Source: an uncultured Oscillospiraceae bacterium
Lineage (GTDB): Bacteria; Bacillota; Clostridia; Oscillospirales; Ruminococcaceae
Direction of reading: 5' to 3'
Assembly (NCBI GenBank): GCA_949282975.1
Contig: CASDQY010000021.1
Span: 1 to 43,081, forward strand
DNA length: 43,081 nt
Within the stretch, counting starts at the first letter, position 1. The number at the start of each line of letters is the position of its first letter. Below are positions 33,454-42,593 of this stretch, one piece after another. The notes beneath the pieces were generated by a model. The model saw only the letters and a program-made list of their open reading frames with translations. It made no database searches and was not told where the DNA came from. The position numbers and the translations under genes are program-made.

Positions 33454-35991
33454 TTATTCCGGTTGCGCCACCGTCAGATAAATCCGTTTTGCGGTGCGGT
33501 GATCCTCGGCCAGGCAGGTGATTTCCCAGCGATCCCCCGGGTTCCATTCCATGGGGCGCATCTCCTCTTCGTCCAGCAGAAAGCTTTGCAGATAGCAAAG
33601 CCCGGTGGGAAGGTGAGGGGTGATCTTAATACCGCCCGGCTGTCCGTTGGGATACAGGATATATTCTCCGTGGCCGGGGGCAAAGTCCGGGGTCAGGTAT
33701 CCGCCGCAGATCTGAATCTGTTTCGGATGGGGATCGGCGTCGTAGTATTCCGACACGGCCAACCGCCCGAAAATGCGGCAGGTTTTCCCGGGCGCCGGGG
33801 CAAATCGGAACACCGCTTCCGGTTGGGTCAGCAATTCTTCCGGCAGGGGGCAGCAGCAGGTCAGGAAGGTATCGTTCTGTTCCCCGGGAAGCAGTTGCAC
33901 GGACAAAGGCGTCCCGTTGGCCTGGATGGTCAATCCATCTGCCCCTTCCTGGGCCAGCACCAAAAACCGCAAAAAGCAGGGCTGTCCGTTCAGCTTCATG
34001 GTATAGGAGAACCAGCCGTTTTCCCCTGCTGCCCGGAAGTTTTCAAAATAATCGCTTCCGGCGTGGGTATGTTCCCCGGCCACCCGGTGGAGCAGTTCGT
34101 ATTGATCGTTGCCGATGGGCAGGCTGTCTACTTCGCAGCGGTACTGCCGCTGCTGCATCTTCCGTGCGGTCAGGTGCCGGGCCAGAGCGGGAGAGTCCGG
34201 CTCAAAGAGGTAAAAATAGATTCCGCCCCGGCAACCGTGCTGGGAATAATAGGGCACGAAGGTCAATTTGTCCTGAAGATCGGCATTTTTCAGGGTGAAA
34301 GAAAGCTTGTCCTGATTTTGAATCAAATTGCTGTGGAGGTTTTGGAACCACTCTTCCCGGTTCTCCACCAGGATGTAGTCCCGTACCGGCACCTCCCGGG
34401 TGGCCACGGTAACGTTCACCCCTACATTGGAGCACTTCATGTCCTCCTTTCCCAGGTCGGCGCTGAGCACCACCGGGCCGTAAGAAAAGGCGACCGCTTC
34501 CTTTTTGTCCGGCAGAAAATGCGCCTGAATTTGCAGCAGCAGGTTCAGCCGCACATTGTCCCGCTGCTGCACCGGCACTGCCAGCAGTCCGTTTTCGTTG
34601 GGGGTTAAGGAGAGCTTTTCCCCGTTTTTCATTACCGTCGGCGTTTGGGTGCACCAATCCGGTACCGCCAGGTACAGGGTGAATCCTTCTTTGGGAGCCT
34701 TGTGGATCCGGATCTCCACCTGCCGGTCTCTTGGCAGGTCGGCGTAGACATGAAGCTGAAAATCCGCCCCTTCTATATGGGAGCTTTGGTACCGCCAAAG
34801 CACCAGATCCCGGTTTTCCGGCCCGGTGCAATAACAGGTTCCTTCCCCCAGTTTGGTAAAGCTTTCCATGCCGGTGCCGGTGCAGCACCAGAAGCTGTCA
34901 AAGGGGGTGGAAAAGGCTTTGAAATAGCCGGTGCCCATGGGTTGAAAATAGGTGGTCATGCCGGTGTCCGGGTTTTGCGAAGCCAGGATGGCGTTGTAAT
35001 AGGTCCACTGGTAAAAATCCATATACTTCCGCTCTCCGGTGATGGAGTACAGCATCTGGGAAAGCTTGAGCATATTGTAGCTGTTGCAGGTTTCACAGTT
35101 GCAGCCGGTTCGTTCCCCGTCCAGCACATCCGCCGGGCCGAAATGTTCCCACTCGCTGTTGCCGCCGGTAACATAACTGTGATGGTGCACCACCATGTCC
35201 CAGAAGGATACGGCGGCTTGAAGATAGGGAAGGTCTTCTTCCCGTTCCCCCAGCACCAGATACCGGCGCACGGCGCCCAGCAGCTTGGGAATGGTGGTGT
35301 TGGCGTGGCGGCCGTTGAGAATGTCCTCTCCGGCGGCCAACGGCTCGAACAGCCAGGTTTCGTCAAATCGGTGGGCCGCTTGTAGATGCCGGGGATCTTT
35401 GGTGAGATCGTAGAGCTGATACATGGCGTCGTTCATGCCGCCGTACTCCACGGACAAAACCCGCTTTTGAGTTTCATCATCCCAGGCCAGCACACGGTTT
35501 GCCACCCAGTCCCCCAGCCGCCGGGCAATCCACAGGGCGTTGGACTGGTGCCCCGGTGTGCGGGCGGCACAGCAAAGGGCGTCCAAAAGCTTGTGCATGG
35601 TGTACCAAGGCACCCAGGCGGGTTTGTCCTGCTCCAAGGCGTCGAACAGGCTTTCCTCCGAAGCGAAAAGATAGCCGTCTTGCCGCTGGCACTTTAACAG
35701 TGCCTCCAAAATGCTGTCGATCCGCCCGAAGATCCAGGGCTGCCCCGTGGTCTGCTGCGCTTGACAGAGGGCGGTGAGGTAATGCCCCAGGGTATGCCCT
35801 TTGATCTGGGTTTTTTCCCAGCCGTCATAGGCAGGAGCAGGCGGCGTCAGGCCGGCTTGAAGATAAAAATAGTGTAGCAGCCGCTGAGGCTCCAGCTGAG
35901 AGAGATATTGCAGTTCTTTTTGGATCGCATTTGCGCAGTACTTGTCCCAAAGATTGACATAACCGCACAGAGGAATGGGGGTATATTTCAT
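33454..35991 (-). CDS. GH127-type beta-L-arabinofuranosidase (DUF1680)
   Basis: This 845-residue enzyme has the (alpha/alpha)6-barrel of families GH127/GH146 with a longer C-terminus than the usual 640-660 residues. The cysteine-nucleophile/zinc site is visible as E300 and C302 (CNCETCNSYNML) and C369-C370 (FWCCTGTGME). Earlier HTLGHYLTAL, WYTMHKLLDAL and GGMNDAMYQLY match the barrel. There is no signal peptide, so it is intracellular and would act on imported arabino-oligosaccharides, probably beta-linked (hydroxyproline glycans or pectin side chains). AAAGGAG precedes the ATG at 35991. It diverges from the secreted double-GH43 dockerin gene, which supports a shared arabinan pathway. The extra C-terminal part is likely a beta-sandwich; its role is unknown. 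Confidence 0.92.
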   Translation of the reverse strand: MKYTPIPLCGYVNLWDKYCANAIQKELQYLSQLEPQRLLHYFYLQAGLTPPAPAYDGWEKTQIKGHTLGHYLTALCQAQQTTGQPWIFGRIDSILEALLKCQRQDGYLFASEESLFDALEQDKPAWVPWYTMHKLLDALCCAARTPGHQSNALWIARRLGDWVANRVLAWDDETQKRVLSVEYGGMNDAMYQLYDLTKDPRHLQAAHRFDETWLFEPLAAGEDILNGRHANTTIPKLLGAVRRYLVLGEREEDLPYLQAAVSFWDMVVHHHSYVTGGNSEWEHFGPADVLDGERTGCNCETCNSYNMLKLSQMLYSITGERKYMDFYQWTYYNAILASQNPDTGMTTYFQPMGTGYFKAFSTPFDSFWCCTGTGMESFTKLGEGTCYCTGPENRDLVLWRYQSSHIEGADFQLHVYADLPRDRQVEIRIHKAPKEGFTLYLAVPDWCTQTPTVMKNGEKLSLTPNENGLLAVPVQQRDNVRLNLLLQIQAHFLPDKKEAVAFSYGPVVLSADLGKEDMKCSNVGVNVTVATREVPVRDYILVENREEWFQNLHSNLIQNQDKLSFTLKNADLQDKLTFVPYYSQHGCRGGIYFYLFEPDSPALARHLTARKMQQRQYRCEVDSLPIGNDQYELLHRVAGEHTHAGSDYFENFRAAGENGWFSYTMKLNGQPCFLRFLVLAQEGADGLTIQANGTPLSVQLLPGEQNDTFLTCCCPLPEELLTQPEAVFRFAPAPGKTCRIFGRLAVSEYYDADPHPKQIQICGGYLTPDFAPGHGEYILYPNGQPGGIKITPHLPTGLCYLQSFLLDEEEMRPMEWNPGDRWEITCLAEDHRTAKRIYLTVAQPE

Positions 35992-36033
35992 GAATGACTC
36001 TCCTTTTATGGTTGGGTCTGGTGATTTTTATCT

Positions 36034-36062
36034 ATTGTAGCAACCGCCTATTCAAATGTAAA
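36034..36062 (-). promoter_or_regulatory. Sigma-A promoter of the GH127 gene
   Basis: On the minus strand TTTACA (36057-36062) and TACAAT (36034-36039) are 17 bp apart, about 40 bp before the GH127 start. Confidence 0.8.
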
Positions 36063-36203
36063 TAGAAAAATCTCATATTGGTGTGTTTTTTTCATGTTTT
36101 GCATTGCATTTCCCAAAAACAGATCCGGGAAAAGATGTTTGGACTGCTTGCTGCGGCACAAAAAAGAGTCTTTTCAAAAACAGCTATTTTTCCAAAAAAC
36201 AGG

Positions 36204-36232
36204 TTGTAGGAAAAAATATTTTTTGTTATACT
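36204..36232 (+). promoter_or_regulatory. Sigma-A promoter of the GH43 dockerin gene
   Basis: TTGTAG (36204-36209) and TATACT (36227-36232) with a 17-bp A/T-rich spacer, 44 bp before the ATG. Confidence 0.75.
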
Positions 36233-36275
36233 TGTAAGAAGAAAATGCCCTGTTGGGTGGAAAGGTGATTCTTTC

Positions 36276-39200
36276 ATGAAAAAACGTTCCTTTTTGGCAT
36301 GGCTGTTGAGCATCGCCATGCTCTGTTCCTGCTTTTCAGCGGGGATGCTGCCGGTTTCGGCACAGGAAGTGGACGGCGTGGAATTTCCGGATTCTTTGGC
36401 TCCCGGCAATGACGCCAATATCCACGACCCCAGCATCTTTTACGACGAAGCCAGCGGCTATTATTATGTTTACAGCACCGGCATCGGCGAAACGCTTACG
36501 GTGGTCCGCACCCAGGACCCCAATATGCGAAGCTGGGAACGGTTGAACTTCGACACCTCCGGACTGATTACCGATGAGATTACTGCCGTTACCCGAGTGG
36601 ATAATATCTGGGCGCCGGATCTGGTGAAGGTGGGGGAGGAATACCGCCTTTACTACTCCTGCTCACAACCGGGGCGGGGGGATTCCTGCATCGCATTGGC
36701 CACTTCCGACCGCCCGGACGGTGGATTTACCTTTCAGGGCATTGTGGTGCGCTCCTACCAGTCCACCTGGAGCAGCACCGGCAACGCCATTGATCCCTGC
36801 ATTGTCACCGAAGAGTCCACCGGGGATCAGTACATGACCTGGGGCAGCTTCGGCGCCGGCATCTTTATCCAGAAAATGACCGAGGACGGCTTTTTGGATG
36901 AAAGCAGCCCGGCGGTGAACATTGCCCGGCGCACCGGGGCACAAACCGGTGTGGAAGGCCCCTACATCCGCTACAATGCCGACACCGGCTATTACTATCT
37001 CTTTGTCTCCTACGGAGATTTGAACAACAATTACAACGTCCGGGTAGCCCGGAGCAGATCCATCACCGGCCCCTATCTGGACGATATGGGTAATAACATG
37101 GCCACCGACAGCAACGGCACGCTGGACAGCGACATCGGCTATAAGCTCACCAGCGGGTGGCAGTATCCCGGCGGCCCCAACGATTTCGGCGCAGCCTGGA
37201 TGGGCCTGGGTCACTGCTCGGTACTGGAACAGGACGGAACCTGGATCCTGTACAACCATGCCCGGATGAACGACGGCAGCGGCAATTCCCTCGGCTATTG
37301 GATGCAGTGCCACCAGCTCCTTTGGAGCGAAGAAGGCTGGCCGCTGATGGTGGCGGCGTTTTACGATGGGGAAGAGGTGCAGCCGATCTCCCCCGGGGCC
37401 ATGGTGGGCACCTTTTTGCGGATTGATCTGAGCAAGGATGATTCCGATCTGACCCGCACCTCCACCGAAATGACCTTTGCCGCCGACGGCACCTTTACCA
37501 GCACCCACGGTTCCGGCACCTGGGACTTTACCGGGGAAAATCTGGTGTACTGCTTTTATGATTCCGGCCGGGTGGATCAGCTTCAGGTGATCCCGGGCTG
37601 GGATCAGGAAAACGGCCGGGGCTGCTATGTGATTACCGGCTATGATCAGGACACCCACCTTCAGGTTTGGGGCAAAAAGGTCAGCGACAACTACAATTCC
37701 GCCGAAGAAATCTCCTTCACCCCCGGCTGGCAGATTCAGCCTTCGGAGGAAGATCTTCTGGCCCACTACCCCTTACAGTATGATCTTTCCGATTCCACCG
37801 GCAATTATGCCGACGGCGCCATTGCCGGAACCGGCTATTCCTTTGAAACCGGAATGCTCCATCTGGACGGCGGCGCAAAATCCACCGGGAATTATGTCAC
37901 CCTTCCTGCCGGAATGCTGGATGGGCAGGACAGCATGACCATTTCTTTCTGGGCGGAAAATGAAAACGCTTCCGGCAACTATGCCGCCTTCTTTGTGGGA
38001 AGCACCGAGGCCAATCCTCTTAACTATCTGCTGCTGAACCCTGCAAATCCCAGCGGCTATGTGAAGCTGGCCTTCACCGATTCCGTTTCCACCAACAACC
38101 AGCCCTGGAACACCGAAGTGGGCTTTGCCGCCACTGCTGACCCCACCGGAAACAGCGTGGAAAGGGCGGAGGGCCTGACACTGTACACCATTGTGGTGAA
38201 CGGCAATCAACTGAGCCTTTATGTCAACGGCCTTCCCGTCGGCCGTACCGTTACCCTCAGCCGCACCATCTCGGATCTGGGAGAGAATTTAGCGGTTTAT
38301 CTGGCGGCTTCCTCCTATGGGGATGATCTTATGGCGGGCTCCTTCCGGGATCTGCGGATTTACGATACCGCCCTCGTTGCCCCTCAGGTTTCCCAGCTGT
38401 ATCTGCAGCGGGATGCCATTTTGGCCCAGCAGGCGCTGGACTGCCTGGATGTGGAGGAAAGCGACCAGCTGCGCAGCAGCCTGACCCTGCCCGGCGAAAG
38501 TTTGGGCTACCAGGTTTCCTGGAGCAGCAGCAATCCGGAAGTGATCTCCCCGCAAGGCGAAGTGTTCCGCCCGGCGGCAGGCAGCGATCCGGTAAACGTG
38601 GTTCTGACTGCCTCGGTTACGGTGGGCGAGCAAACCGCAACCAGGGACTTCACCTTTACCGTACTTCCCCAAGAGGAGGACATCAATGTGGATGCACAGT
38701 ATTATCTGACTCTGGTGGATCTGCCGGAGTATCTCTATACCGATCTGACCCTGCCAAGCACCACCGGCAATCAGGATTCCATCACCTGGTCCAGCAGCAA
38801 TGAGGCCGTTGTTGGCAGCGATGGCACCTTGCATACCGATTCGACTCAGCCCCAGACCGTCACCCTTACCGCAACCCTCACCTACGGAAGCGGCACGGCA
38901 ACCAAAGAGTTTACGCTCATCGCCGTGGGTGGGTATCCCTATGCGGTGGCAGGCTATCTGACCGGCGCCACTGATCTGGACGGCAGCCTGCACCTGGCCG
39001 CAGTCAATACCGATGGCGAAGTGACCCAGCTCAATTCCGGCAACGGCGTATTGTACGCCGATCTCAGCGGTGTGGCTGCAAACAACAACGCCTATAAAGC
39101 GGGGGATACCGGGCTGTACTTCACCTCCGTGGCTCTGGCCCGGCAGCCGGAAAGCGGTTTTGTGGCCGCCGTGTCCCGCTCCATGGAAGAAGATTCGGTT

Positions 39201-40880
39201 TGGTTTTATACCAGCAATGATCTGGTGCAGTACGACGGCGGCACCCCCCTCACCCTGAAAGCGGGCACGGCGGTGAAGCAAATTCATTCTGTGTCTTATT
39301 CTGTGGAGCAAAACGGCTATGCGGTCAGCTGGACCGACAGTGCGGGCGACACCTATACTACATTAGTTGACGCTGATTTCAGCCGGGTGATGGGTGAAAC
39401 TCCGGCGCAGCCTGTGGAAATTTACACTTCCTATACCCTGCCGGATGCCGCCTTGGCAGATACCGCAGGCGTATTGTACCTTACGGAAACAGAGTATACC
39501 GGGCTGGTCAACCGCCTGAGCAATCCCACCAACAACGGCATGGAGGAGATTCCGGAAATCCACACCCCTGTGGGCGGCTCGGTGCAGATGCCGGATACCG
39601 TTACCGCCACCTATACCGACGGTTCCACCGCTGAGTTTGGGGTGGAATGGAATTTGGAGAACGTAGACTTCACCCAGCCCGGCCGGTATACCGTTACCGG
39701 CACGGTGCAGCAGACCCAGTATGAAAATCCCTTTATCCTCTACCGGGCCGATCCCTATATTGTTCAGGCGGAAGACGGCAGTTATTATTTTACCGCCTCC
39801 TATGCCGATGAAAACTATTCCAGTTATGACCGGGTGACCCTGCGCCACGCCGACACCATTGAAGGCCTGGCTTCCGCCGAGGATGTAACCCTTTGGACCG
39901 GTCAGCTTCTCTGGGCGCCGGAAATCCATTATATCAATGGTCAGTGGGTGATGTACTACGCTGAAAACATCCGTGCCTGCGCCCGCATCTGCCGGGAAGG
40001 GGGAGACCCCATGAATCCCGACGACTGGGGGGCAGAGATCCCCTTTGCCACCATTCCCAATTACTACACCACCTCCAGCCTGGATATGACCTATTTCGAA
40101 GCAAACGGCGTGGGTTACGTTATATGGGCTCAGATGGGGGCGGGCAACGCCATCCAGCGCTCCACCCTGTACATGGCGCAGCTGGACCCCAACGATCCCT
40201 CCCAAATCACCGGAAACACCATTGTCCTCACCACCCCCCAGTATGCCTGGGAAATGGTGAATTATATGGTCAACGAAGGTCCCAGCGTGCTGCAAAGGGA
40301 CGGGAAGATTTATGTTTCCTTCTCCGCTTCCGGTACCGGCACCGAATACAGCATGGGTCTGCTGACGGCCGATGCCGATTCGGATCTGATGGACCCGGCC
40401 AGTTGGAGCAAAACCGGTTATCCGGTGCTCACCAGCCAGAATGTGCCCGGCGAATACGGCCCCGGCCACAACAGCTTTACCTACGATGAACAAGGCAACG
40501 CCATCTTTGTCTACCATGCCCGCAGTGAGGACACCAATTCCGGCAATACCCTGGCGGATTCCGGACGGCATGCCCGCATTAAGCGGGTTCACTGGGCGGC
40601 GGACGGCACCCCCATCCTCAGTATGAGTTATGAGGAAGAGCTGGCGGCGGAATATGCTACCGTCACCGCCACCATTGTGGTGGAAGATCCCTCTTCTTTG
40701 GAGATGGATTTCAATCAGGACGGCGAAGTGAATGTGTTGGATGTGATGAAGCTGGCACAGGCGGTGGTAGGTTCCGTTACCCTGCCCGATGGAGTCAACG
40801 GCAACCTGAATGGGGACGAAAGGCTGGACGTGCTGGATGTGATGGAGCTGGCTCAGTGGATTGTCAATTCTCAAGATTGA
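36276..40880 (+). CDS. Secreted multidomain double-GH43 arabinan hydrolase with dockerin
   Basis: This 1534-residue exported enzyme has a signal peptide (1-30, cut near VSAQ). GH43 module 1 (about 48-385) looks like an endo-1,5-arabinanase, with D51 (HDPS), D173 (AIDP) and E228 (VEGP) as the base, pKa modulator and acid. Then a beta module (about 385-490), a LamG/concanavalin-like module (about 495-705), two bacterial Ig-like repeats (WSSSNPEV near 749, WSSSNEAV near 838), a further beta module (about 885-1060), an Ig-like module (about 1095-1145), GH43 module 2 (about 1150-1455; D1159, D1270, E1334) and a two-repeat type I-like dockerin (1478-1530). It would cut arabinan outside the cell and attach to a cohesin. 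AAGGTGA precedes the ATG. Confidence 0.93.
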   Translation: MKKRSFLAWLLSIAMLCSCFSAGMLPVSAQEVDGVEFPDSLAPGNDANIHDPSIFYDEASGYYYVYSTGIGETLTVVRTQDPNMRSWERLNFDTSGLITDEITAVTRVDNIWAPDLVKVGEEYRLYYSCSQPGRGDSCIALATSDRPDGGFTFQGIVVRSYQSTWSSTGNAIDPCIVTEESTGDQYMTWGSFGAGIFIQKMTEDGFLDESSPAVNIARRTGAQTGVEGPYIRYNADTGYYYLFVSYGDLNNNYNVRVARSRSITGPYLDDMGNNMATDSNGTLDSDIGYKLTSGWQYPGGPNDFGAAWMGLGHCSVLEQDGTWILYNHARMNDGSGNSLGYWMQCHQLLWSEEGWPLMVAAFYDGEEVQPISPGAMVGTFLRIDLSKDDSDLTRTSTEMTFAADGTFTSTHGSGTWDFTGENLVYCFYDSGRVDQLQVIPGWDQENGRGCYVITGYDQDTHLQVWGKKVSDNYNSAEEISFTPGWQIQPSEEDLLAHYPLQYDLSDSTGNYADGAIAGTGYSFETGMLHLDGGAKSTGNYVTLPAGMLDGQDSMTISFWAENENASGNYAAFFVGSTEANPLNYLLLNPANPSGYVKLAFTDSVSTNNQPWNTEVGFAATADPTGNSVERAEGLTLYTIVVNGNQLSLYVNGLPVGRTVTLSRTISDLGENLAVYLAASSYGDDLMAGSFRDLRIYDTALVAPQVSQLYLQRDAILAQQALDCLDVEESDQLRSSLTLPGESLGYQVSWSSSNPEVISPQGEVFRPAAGSDPVNVVLTASVTVGEQTATRDFTFTVLPQEEDINVDAQYYLTLVDLPEYLYTDLTLPSTTGNQDSITWSSSNEAVVGSDGTLHTDSTQPQTVTLTATLTYGSGTATKEFTLIAVGGYPYAVAGYLTGATDLDGSLHLAAVNTDGEVTQLNSGNGVLYADLSGVAANNNAYKAGDTGLYFTSVALARQPESGFVAAVSRSMEEDSVWFYTSNDLVQYDGGTPLTLKAGTAVKQIHSVSYSVEQNGYAVSWTDSAGDTYTTLVDADFSRVMGETPAQPVEIYTSYTLPDAALADTAGVLYLTETEYTGLVNRLSNPTNNGMEEIPEIHTPVGGSVQMPDTVTATYTDGSTAEFGVEWNLENVDFTQPGRYTVTGTVQQTQYENPFILYRADPYIVQAEDGSYYFTASYADENYSSYDRVTLRHADTIEGLASAEDVTLWTGQLLWAPEIHYINGQWVMYYAENIRACARICREGGDPMNPDDWGAEIPFATIPNYYTTSSLDMTYFEANGVGYVIWAQMGAGNAIQRSTLYMAQLDPNDPSQITGNTIVLTTPQYAWEMVNYMVNEGPSVLQRDGKIYVSFSASGTGTEYSMGLLTADADSDLMDPASWSKTGYPVLTSQNVPGEYGPGHNSFTYDEQGNAIFVYHARSEDTNSGNTLADSGRHARIKRVHWAADGTPILSMSYEEELAAEYATVTATIVVEDPSSLEMDFNQDGEVNVLDVMKLAQAVVGSVTLPDGVNGNLNGDERLDVLDVMELAQWIVNSQD

Positions 40881-40902
40881 TTTCTTTGACCGTGCGCTTC
40901 TG

Positions 40903-40936
40903 CTTCCCCGATGTCTTCGGATGTCGGGGAAGTTTT
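40903..40936 (+). terminator. Intrinsic terminator after the GH43 gene
   Basis: CTTCCCCGA (40903-40911) pairs with TCGGGGAAG (40924-40932), followed by TTTT. The inner bases may close further around a TTCG loop. Confidence 0.82.
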
Positions 40937-40961
40937 GCGCTTTCCATACCGTTGGGAAATC

Positions 40962-40990
40962 TTTACTTTTTGGCAGGGCTGTGTTATGAT
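40962..40990 (+). promoter_or_regulatory. Sigma-A promoter of the dockerin pseudo-transglutaminase gene
   Basis: TTTACT (40962-40967) and TATGAT (40985-40990) with a 17-bp spacer, 35 bp before the ATG. Confidence 0.65.
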
Positions 40991-41025
40991 GATAATACAA
41001 AAAATCCCCTTGGAAAGGAAAAAAC

Positions 41026-42402
41026 ATGGAAATGCAACGTCAAATTTGGAAACGGGCGGGAGCCGGACTGACGGCGGCTTTGGTTCTCGCCGCCGGCATT
41101 TTGCTTGGGAATGGGCAGGTGAACGCCCAAACCACCCCGCAGCAGGCTTTGCAGGAGCTTCAGTTGGAGGATGCCGCCGCCATACTTACGGACGGCCCGG
41201 ACAGTTACAGCAAACAGGGGAACAAGGCCCTGGTGCTTCATGACCGGCTGCTGGACGTCGTATATCCCGCCCAGACCGGCAGTACGGCGTATGACGCTTT
41301 GGTAAGCGGCGGGGCGGACAGCACTGGCTACGCCCAGGCAATGGCTCTGCTTTTGGAAGAAGTGGGCCTGGAAAACAGCCTGGTGACCGACCCTGCCACC
41401 GGAGAAAGCTGGAACCGGGTGAGAATCGACGGAAGCTGGTACAATCTCTCGGTTTACCGGGACGACCTTTCCGGCCGTCGCACCGCTTTTCTCAAAAGCG
41501 ATTCCGCCTTTGCCGACCTGCTGGACAGCGATCCCGCTTCCTGGGAGGGGGAAAATCCCTGCACCAGCACCTATTACGACAACTGGTTTTTAAATCAGAG
41601 CCGGGACGGCGGGGATGTCTGGAAAAACGATCTCTATTACACCAACGGCAGCGGAACCCTTTATGCCGGTTACCTTATGGGCACTGCTACCCATTCCGGC
41701 CTGTACCGGGAAGAAACCGGCCTGGACTTTGTGGATGCCTGTGCCGCTTTTGATGGCGCCCTTTACCTGATCGGGAGCTTGAACGGCCGGCAGGGACTCT
41801 ACCTTTACGAGGGATCTTCCAGCGTTGAAATCGGCCTGGACGGCACTTTGGTGCATCGGGGAAGTGTTACCCCGGTGGAGCAGGACATTGGCACGGATCC
41901 AATTGTTTCCATGTACAGCAATTCCACCGGCCTGGTGCTGGTGACCCAGGACGGCAGTGAAAAGGAAATCACCCTTCACACCCATACCCTTGGGGATTGG
42001 CAAACGGTGCAGAAGATGGACTGCTCCGGGGTGATTCCCGGCAAAGAGGTGCGCATCTGCACCGATTGCGGAGAAGTGGTGGAGATTCAATACCAAAGCC
42101 CGGAGCACGCCTATTCCGACTGGACTGTGGCTCAGAACCCGTCTTTGGAGCAGGAAGGCAGGCTGGAACAGGTTTGCGTCAACTGTGGGGATCGGGTAAC
42201 GAAACCCCTGCTTTACGGCGATGTGAATCTGGACGGCGGCGTCTCGGTGCTGGACGTGATGAGGCTGGCGCAATCCGTGGTGGGAAGCATCCAGCTCCCC
42301 CAGGGCCTTGACGGCAACTATGACCGGAGCGAGGATGGGGCCATCGGGGTTTTGGATGTCATGGCGTTGGCACAGTATATCGTGTCCGGCCAAAGAGTTT
42401 GA
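41026..42402 (+). CDS. Secreted dockerin protein with inactive transglutaminase-like domain
   Basis: This 458-residue exported protein has a signal peptide (1-34, cut near VNAQ). Residues about 60-150 align with secreted transglutaminase-like domains (AYDALVSG-x-ADSTGYAQA, then ESWNRVRIDGSWYNLSVYRDD), but the expected triad is replaced: Cys by S99, His by E127 and Asp by S142, so it cannot be a cysteine peptidase or transglutaminase. Residues about 205-310 form a beta-rich region of unknown type. Two cysteine pairs, CTDCG (345-349) and CVNCG (384-388), sit in His/Trp-containing repeats seen in surface proteins. A dockerin closes the protein (397-455). AAAGGA precedes the ATG. It probably binds carbohydrate or protein in a cohesin-built complex; function unknown. 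Confidence 0.85.
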   Translation: MEMQRQIWKRAGAGLTAALVLAAGILLGNGQVNAQTTPQQALQELQLEDAAAILTDGPDSYSKQGNKALVLHDRLLDVVYPAQTGSTAYDALVSGGADSTGYAQAMALLLEEVGLENSLVTDPATGESWNRVRIDGSWYNLSVYRDDLSGRRTAFLKSDSAFADLLDSDPASWEGENPCTSTYYDNWFLNQSRDGGDVWKNDLYYTNGSGTLYAGYLMGTATHSGLYREETGLDFVDACAAFDGALYLIGSLNGRQGLYLYEGSSSVEIGLDGTLVHRGSVTPVEQDIGTDPIVSMYSNSTGLVLVTQDGSEKEITLHTHTLGDWQTVQKMDCSGVIPGKEVRICTDCGEVVEIQYQSPEHAYSDWTVAQNPSLEQEGRLEQVCVNCGDRVTKPLLYGDVNLDGGVSVLDVMRLAQSVVGSIQLPQGLDGNYDRSEDGAIGVLDVMALAQYIVSGQRV

Positions 42403-42489
42403 AATCTTCGCTTTCCCCGCCGTTTTTCCAAACAAGAAAAACCAAAGCGGGGGAAAAAAGGAAAAGTATTTGTTTTTGCATAAAACTCA

Positions 42490-42518
42490 TTGACAACCGG
42501 GATGTTTATTGTTATCAT
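42490..42518 (+). promoter_or_regulatory. Sigma-A promoter upstream of the HPr-like gene
   Basis: TTGACA (42490-42495) and TATCAT (42513-42518), spacer 17 bp. The transcript would start near 42525, exactly where a terminator-like hairpin begins. Confidence 0.83.
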
Positions 42519-42525
42519 AGGTTCC

Positions 42526-42572
42526 AGAGCAAAGGAGCTTGACCAAAACAGGCTGCTTTGCTCTTTATTTTT
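42526..42572 (+). terminator. Terminator-like hairpin at the transcript's 5' end
   Basis: AGAGCAAAG (42526-42534) pairs with CTTTGCTCT (42556-42564), followed by TTATTTTT. It spans almost the whole leader from the predicted start to just before the HPr-like ribosome site, so it may act as an attenuator or release a short RNA of about 45 nt. Confidence 0.72.
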
Positions 42573-42593
42573 GCCAGAAGGAGATTGAGGTTC

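Larger units (their letters stand above)
35992..36275. promoter_or_regulatory. Divergent promoter region of the arabinan locus
   Basis: This 284-bp AT-rich gap holds a promoter on each strand (36034-36062 minus, 36204-36232 plus) and no gene. No clear palindromic operator was spotted, though T- and A-runs dominate. Confidence 0.7.

Noticed and set aside
33382-34608. 408-codon plus-strand open frame
   Set aside because: It begins near the terminator and covers GH127 in the opposite direction; there is no motif or ribosome site.
38500-38900. Two WSSSN repeats as possible recombination or duplication site
   Set aside because: They are ordinary tandem Ig-like domains of surface enzymes and diverge in sequence.
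39363-41027. 554-codon minus-strand open frame
   Set aside because: It is antisense to the GH43 dockerin gene, with no family pattern; the plus-strand protein has clear catalytic and dockerin motifs.
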